From: Ga0077527 sp038144955
GTDB taxonomy: Bacteria > Pseudomonadota > Gammaproteobacteria > Burkholderiales > SG8-41
NCBI GenBank assembly: GCA_038144955.1
Contig: JAYQOT010000082.1
Location: forward strand, 1 to 7,261
DNA length: 7,261 nt
Direction of reading: 5' to 3'
Shown: positions 4,449 through 7,261 of the stretch, piece by piece
Position numbering within the stretch: the stretch's first letter is position 1
How the letters are laid out: the number at the start of each line of letters is the position of its first letter
Notes under the pieces: generated by a model
Seen by the model: only the letters and a program-made list of their open reading frames with translations
What the model was told of the DNA's origin: nothing
Databases searched by the model: none
Program-made: the position numbers and the translations under genes

Positions 4449-5861
4449 TCTGACAAAGAAACGGGAAGATTCGTCGGCCCTTACATCCGGCCGCTCGACA
4501 TCCCGGACATGAAACATGATGGGGTGTGATCCGGACTTCAGCAGCGAAGGATCGCCGCGCACGGTCACCGGAAAAGTCCTGGTGGTGGTAGCAGGAACTT
4601 CCACTGGCAACGCCAGCATCAGGCTGAGACCCTGCAAACCGCTGACAGTGACACTGTAACGGCGGGCTGATTCATCAGTATTGATGAACTGCAGGCGATA
4701 GACATTCTCGATCATGCCGCCGGGTGCATCGCGCATCATCGCCCCCCGATCGCGAATCACATCCACTTTCAGCGGATTCTTGAGCCACAACCCTCCGAAA
4801 AAGACCAGCACGATCACGACCAGCAGGCCGCTGTATACCAGCACCCGCGGACGGACCACATGCTTCGGTATTTCGGTATCCACATATTTCCCGTGCACGG
4901 CATTTTCAGTCGAATACCGGATCAATCCCCGCGCATAGCCCATCTTGTCCATCACCTGGTTGCAGCCGTCGATGCACGCTGCGCAGCCTATGCACTCGTA
5001 CTGCAAACCCTTGCGGATATCGATGCCCGTCGGACATACCTGCACGCAGATATTGCAATCCACGCACGCACCCAATCCCTGCGCCGCGGCATCGGCGGTG
5101 CGGCTGCGCGAGCCGCGGGGCTCGCCGCGGGCGGCATCGTAGGTAATAACCAGGGTGTCCGGGTCGAACATCACGCTCTGGAACCGGGCGTAGGGACACA
5201 TGTACTTGCAGACCTGCTCGCGCATCCAGCCGGCGTTGCCATAGGTGGCAAATCCGTAAAAAAATATCCAGAAAGTTTCCCACGGGCCCAGCGACCATGC
5301 CGCCACCTCGCCCGCCAGCACCTTGATTGGCGTGAAATAGCCGACAAAGGTGAAACCGGTCCACAGCGAAAGCGCAATCCAGATGCCGTGCTTCAGCGTC
5401 TTCAGGCCGATCTTGCGTGCCCCTGCAGAGCTCTTGTCGAGACGCATGCGCTGCACACGATCACCCTCGACGAAACGCTCTATCCACATGAATATCTCGG
5501 TGTATACCGTCTGCGGACAGGCATAGCCGCACCACAAGCGTCCCGCTATCGCGGTAAACAGAAACAGCGAATAGGCCGAAATGATCAGCAATGCCGTCAG
5601 GAAAATGAAATCCTGCGGCCAGAACACCAGGCCGAAGATGTAGAACTTACGTGCAACCAGGTCGAACAGCACGGCCTGACGATCGTTCCACACCAGCCAG
5701 GGTGACCCGTAGAAGACCAGCTGGGTGGCGATCACCAGTGCCACGCGCCAGCCGGCAAACCAGCCGCTCACCGCGCGGACATAGATTTTCTTGCGGACCT
5801 CGTAGAGCGAGGTCTCTACGTCGGCAGCCGTCGGCGCGTTATTCGGTGCCGGCTCCAGCAT
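4446..5861 (-). CDS. ccoG: CcoG (FixG/RdxA) cbb3 oxidase maturation protein, cupric reductase family
   Basis: CcoG is an inner-membrane iron-sulfur protein; work on Rhodobacter capsulatus CcoG shows it reduces Cu(II) to Cu(I) for insertion into the cbb3 copper-heme centre. The 471-residue product shows about five membrane helices (near 36-56, 83-107, 160-180, 195-213 and 338-360). Two conserved Cys-x3-CysPro motifs flank the central helices: C111/C115 (WCGYACP) and C218/C222 (CKYMCP). Two [4Fe-4S] ferredoxin motifs follow: C266, C269, C272, C276 and C290, C293, C296, C300. The region after 360 fits the FixG C-terminal Ig-like domain, predicted to be periplasmic. All expected cysteines are present and the length is normal. 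It starts 3 nt after the ccoP stop; the only ribosome-like sequence is a weak GGGG tract about 12 nt before the ATG, so translation probably depends on coupling. Confidence 0.96.
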   Translation of the reverse strand: MLEPAPNNAPTAADVETSLYEVRKKIYVRAVSGWFAGWRVALVIATQLVFYGSPWLVWNDRQAVLFDLVARKFYIFGLVFWPQDFIFLTALLIISAYSLFLFTAIAGRLWCGYACPQTVYTEIFMWIERFVEGDRVQRMRLDKSSAGARKIGLKTLKHGIWIALSLWTGFTFVGYFTPIKVLAGEVAAWSLGPWETFWIFFYGFATYGNAGWMREQVCKYMCPYARFQSVMFDPDTLVITYDAARGEPRGSRSRTADAAAQGLGACVDCNICVQVCPTGIDIRKGLQYECIGCAACIDGCNQVMDKMGYARGLIRYSTENAVHGKYVDTEIPKHVVRPRVLVYSGLLVVIVLVFFGGLWLKNPLKVDVIRDRGAMMRDAPGGMIENVYRLQFINTDESARRYSVTVSGLQGLSLMLALPVEVPATTTRTFPVTVRGDPSLLKSGSHPIMFHVRDVERPDVRADESSRFFVR

Positions 5862-5864
5862 GCG

Positions 5865-6782
5865 CTATTTTTTCCCCGCCTGTCCTGAAATCCCCAGCAC
5901 GTAAGCAGTCAGCAGATGGATCTTGCCTTCATCGAGGAAATCCTTGTGCGCCGGCATCTGGCTGATGCGTCCCTTGGTGATGGTTTCCGCAATCGCCGCC
6001 TCGGTACCGCCGTGCAACCAGATGTCGTCGGTGAGGTTGGCGGCGCCGATCTGCGGATTGCCCTTGCCATCTGCACCGTGGCAGGACGCACACACTCTCG
6101 CAAACTTGGCCTGACCGCGCTGTGCACGCAGACCGTCATGGGTGCGTCCGGCAATCTTCAGCACGTAATGCACCACATCGCGCACATCTTCGCCCCCGCC
6201 CACTGCCGCACCCATAGGCGGCATCAAACCGTTGCGACCGCCGCTGATGGTGGTGCGGATGGAATCGGGACTCCCGCCATACAGCCAGTCGCCGTCGCGC
6301 AGGTTGGGAAAGCCGCGCGAACCGCCGGCGTCCGAGCCGTGGCATTGCGCACAGTAATTCAGGAACAGGCGCTGGCCGATTTCACGCGCCTGCGGATCGC
6401 CCGCCACCACCGTCACATCCTGTTTCAGGAAGCGGTCTATCACCGGCCCGAAAGTCGCAGCCGCCTCTTTCTGTTCGTCCTGGTACTGACCGACCGAGGA
6501 CCAGCCCAGATAACCCTTGAAGGAGCCCAGACCCGGATAGAGAACAAGATAGACCACCGCAAAAACAATGGTGATATAGAACAGCCACATCCACCAGCCA
6601 GGCAGCGGATTGTTCCATTCCTGCAGATCCTCGTCCCAGGCATGGCCGGTAGTTCCTGCCTGTTCGCCTTTGGATAGCTTGCGCGTGGACAACGCCTTGA
6701 GCAGCACAGCGCAGGCGATCAGGCTCAGCAGGGTAATGATGGCGATATACAGGCTCCATCCGTCATGAACGAAATCGCTCAT
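5865..6782 (-). CDS. ccoP: Cytochrome c oxidase cbb3-type subunit III, diheme cytochrome c
   Basis: CcoP receives electrons from soluble cytochrome c and passes them through CcoO to the catalytic subunit CcoN. The 305-residue protein has the usual order: two membrane helices (about 11-30 and 63-83) joined by a loop with WDEDLQEWNNPLPGWW (49-64), a hallmark of CcoP, then two cytochrome c domains facing the periplasm. Heme attachment motifs are C144-A-Q-C147-H148 and C231-A-S-C234-H235. Likely axial methionines are M187 or M190 (LMPPM) for the first heme and M276 (QMPAH) for the second. The start overlaps the ccoQ stop by an ATGA, a sign of translational coupling. The family length and all heme ligands are intact. 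Expression is probably driven from upstream of ccoN, outside the window. Confidence 0.97.
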   Translation of the reverse strand: MSDFVHDGWSLYIAIITLLSLIACAVLLKALSTRKLSKGEQAGTTGHAWDEDLQEWNNPLPGWWMWLFYITIVFAVVYLVLYPGLGSFKGYLGWSSVGQYQDEQKEAAATFGPVIDRFLKQDVTVVAGDPQAREIGQRLFLNYCAQCHGSDAGGSRGFPNLRDGDWLYGGSPDSIRTTISGGRNGLMPPMGAAVGGGEDVRDVVHYVLKIAGRTHDGLRAQRGQAKFARVCASCHGADGKGNPQIGAANLTDDIWLHGGTEAAIAETITKGRISQMPAHKDFLDEGKIHLLTAYVLGISGQAGKK

Positions 6783-6958
6783 TGGCTCGCCCCCTTCCTG
6801 CCGACCTGCATCTGCTCCGCCAGGTCATCTTCCAGCGGCAGGCGTGCAGCCGCGTCGAAATCTTCACGGCGCTTGCCGCTCCATGCCCACAGCACGATGC
6901 CGATAAAGACGGCGAACAACACTGCGGTAATCACTGCCCTCAAAAGATGGATATCCAT
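6779..6958 (-). CDS. ccoQ: CcoQ, small subunit of cbb3 oxidase (FixQ family)
   Basis: A 59-residue protein with one hydrophobic helix (about 8-25) that ends in the family motif WAWSGKRREDFDAAARLPLEDD (24-45), which is typical of CcoQ/FixQ. CcoQ is a non-catalytic subunit thought to stabilise the complex, especially CcoP association. The start is the ATG ending at 6958, 3 nt after the ccoO TAA; no strong ribosome site is visible (the nearest is a weak GTGAGA), so translation likely follows from ccoO. The stop overlaps the ccoP start by 4 nt. Position between ccoO and ccoP is the standard order and supports the call beyond the short sequence. Confidence 0.93.
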   Translation of the reverse strand: MDIHLLRAVITAVLFAVFIGIVLWAWSGKRREDFDAAARLPLEDDLAEQMQVGRKGASQ

Positions 6959-6961
6959 GAT

Positions 6962-7261
6962 TTATCTCACGTTGCGCAATACGGTGCCGAGGCCCTGCAG
7001 ATAGGCAATGACCGCTTCCATTTCGGTCTTGCCCTTGACTGCTGCTTCTGACTTGGCAATGTCTTCGTCGGTATACGGCACCCCGACCATGCGCAAAGCG
7101 CGCATTTTCTTCGGCAGTTCGGCCGCATCCACGGTAGCGGTAGCCAACCACGAATACGCCGGCATGTTCGACTCGGGCACCACATCGCGCGGGTTCAACA
7201 GGTGCACGCGGTGCCATTCGTCAGAGTAGCGGCCGCCGACACGCGCCAGATCAGGACCGGT
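6962..7261 (-). CDS. ccoO: Cytochrome c oxidase cbb3-type subunit II, C-terminal half, cut by window edge
   Basis: CcoO is the monoheme cytochrome c subunit of cbb3 oxidase. The 99 residues seen run from TGPDLARVGGRYSDEWH, through NPRDVVPESNMPAYSWLA, to the C-terminus; these are conserved CcoO blocks, and the methionine of ESNMPAY is the expected heme axial ligand. The frame stays open to the window edge, so the ATG-like GTG ending at 7207 is internal. The N-terminal helix and the CxxCH motif lie outside the window; full-length family members have about 200 residues. The gene ends in TAA 3 nt before ccoQ. Confidence 0.96.
   Translation of the reverse strand, partial: TGPDLARVGGRYSDEWHRVHLLNPRDVVPESNMPAYSWLATATVDAAELPKKMRALRMVGVPYTDEDIAKSEAAVKGKTEMEAVIAYLQGLGTVLRNVR

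Noticed and set aside
4860..5705. 281-codon open frame on the + strand
   Set aside because: Antisense to ccoG, whose iron-sulfur motifs and membrane helices are unmistakable. The translated product has no coherent domain.
5916..6677. 253-codon open frame on the + strand
   Set aside because: Antisense to ccoP, which carries both CxxCH motifs. The + strand product shows no family signature.

Overview
This is a GC-rich proteobacterial chromosome segment, most like a betaproteobacterium. That placement is an inference from the gene order and protein style (FixH, then a DUF3149 protein, then a small membrane protein, beside an FNR/Anr-type regulator). Almost the whole window is a microaerobic respiration locus: part of a cbb3-type (C-family) cytochrome c oxidase operon, its assembly genes, the oxygen-sensing regulator FNR, and oxygen-independent heme biosynthesis.

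Layout from left to right. At 1-407 (+) lies the 3' part of a Cu,Zn superoxide dismutase gene (sodC), followed by a perfect inverted repeat that also closes the gene converging on it. At 460-2622 (-) is a two-gene unit, hemN (oxygen-independent coproporphyrinogen III oxidase) followed by a TauE/SafE (DsbD_2-like) membrane protein. A short divergent region, 2623-2745, carries a perfect FNR dyad and serves hemN leftward and fnr rightward. The fnr gene (2746-3489, +) converges on the tail of the cbb3 operon. From 7261 down to 3501 (-) the cbb3 operon reads ccoO (3' part), ccoQ, ccoP, ccoG, ccoH/fixH, a 47-residue DUF3149 protein and a 79-residue two-helix membrane protein of unknown function. These genes are packed with gaps of 3-22 nt or a 4-nt overlap, so they are probably co-transcribed from a promoter upstream of ccoN, outside the window.

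How the genes fit together. CcoO and CcoP are the membrane-anchored c-type heme subunits and CcoQ is a small accessory subunit. CcoG (cupric reductase family) and CcoH help build the enzyme. HemN supplies heme precursors when oxygen is scarce, and FNR is the low-oxygen switch. The FNR dyad sits 41.5 bp upstream of the expected hemN start point and overlaps the likely -35 of fnr, so one site could activate hemN while restraining fnr. ccoI and ccoS, often found after ccoH, are not in this window.

I see no CRISPR array, IS element, tRNA, rRNA or phage gene. The main open questions are the two small membrane proteins that end the operon, the TauE/SafE protein beside hemN, and the architecture of the hemN-fnr control region. 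I do not see a wholly new system here.
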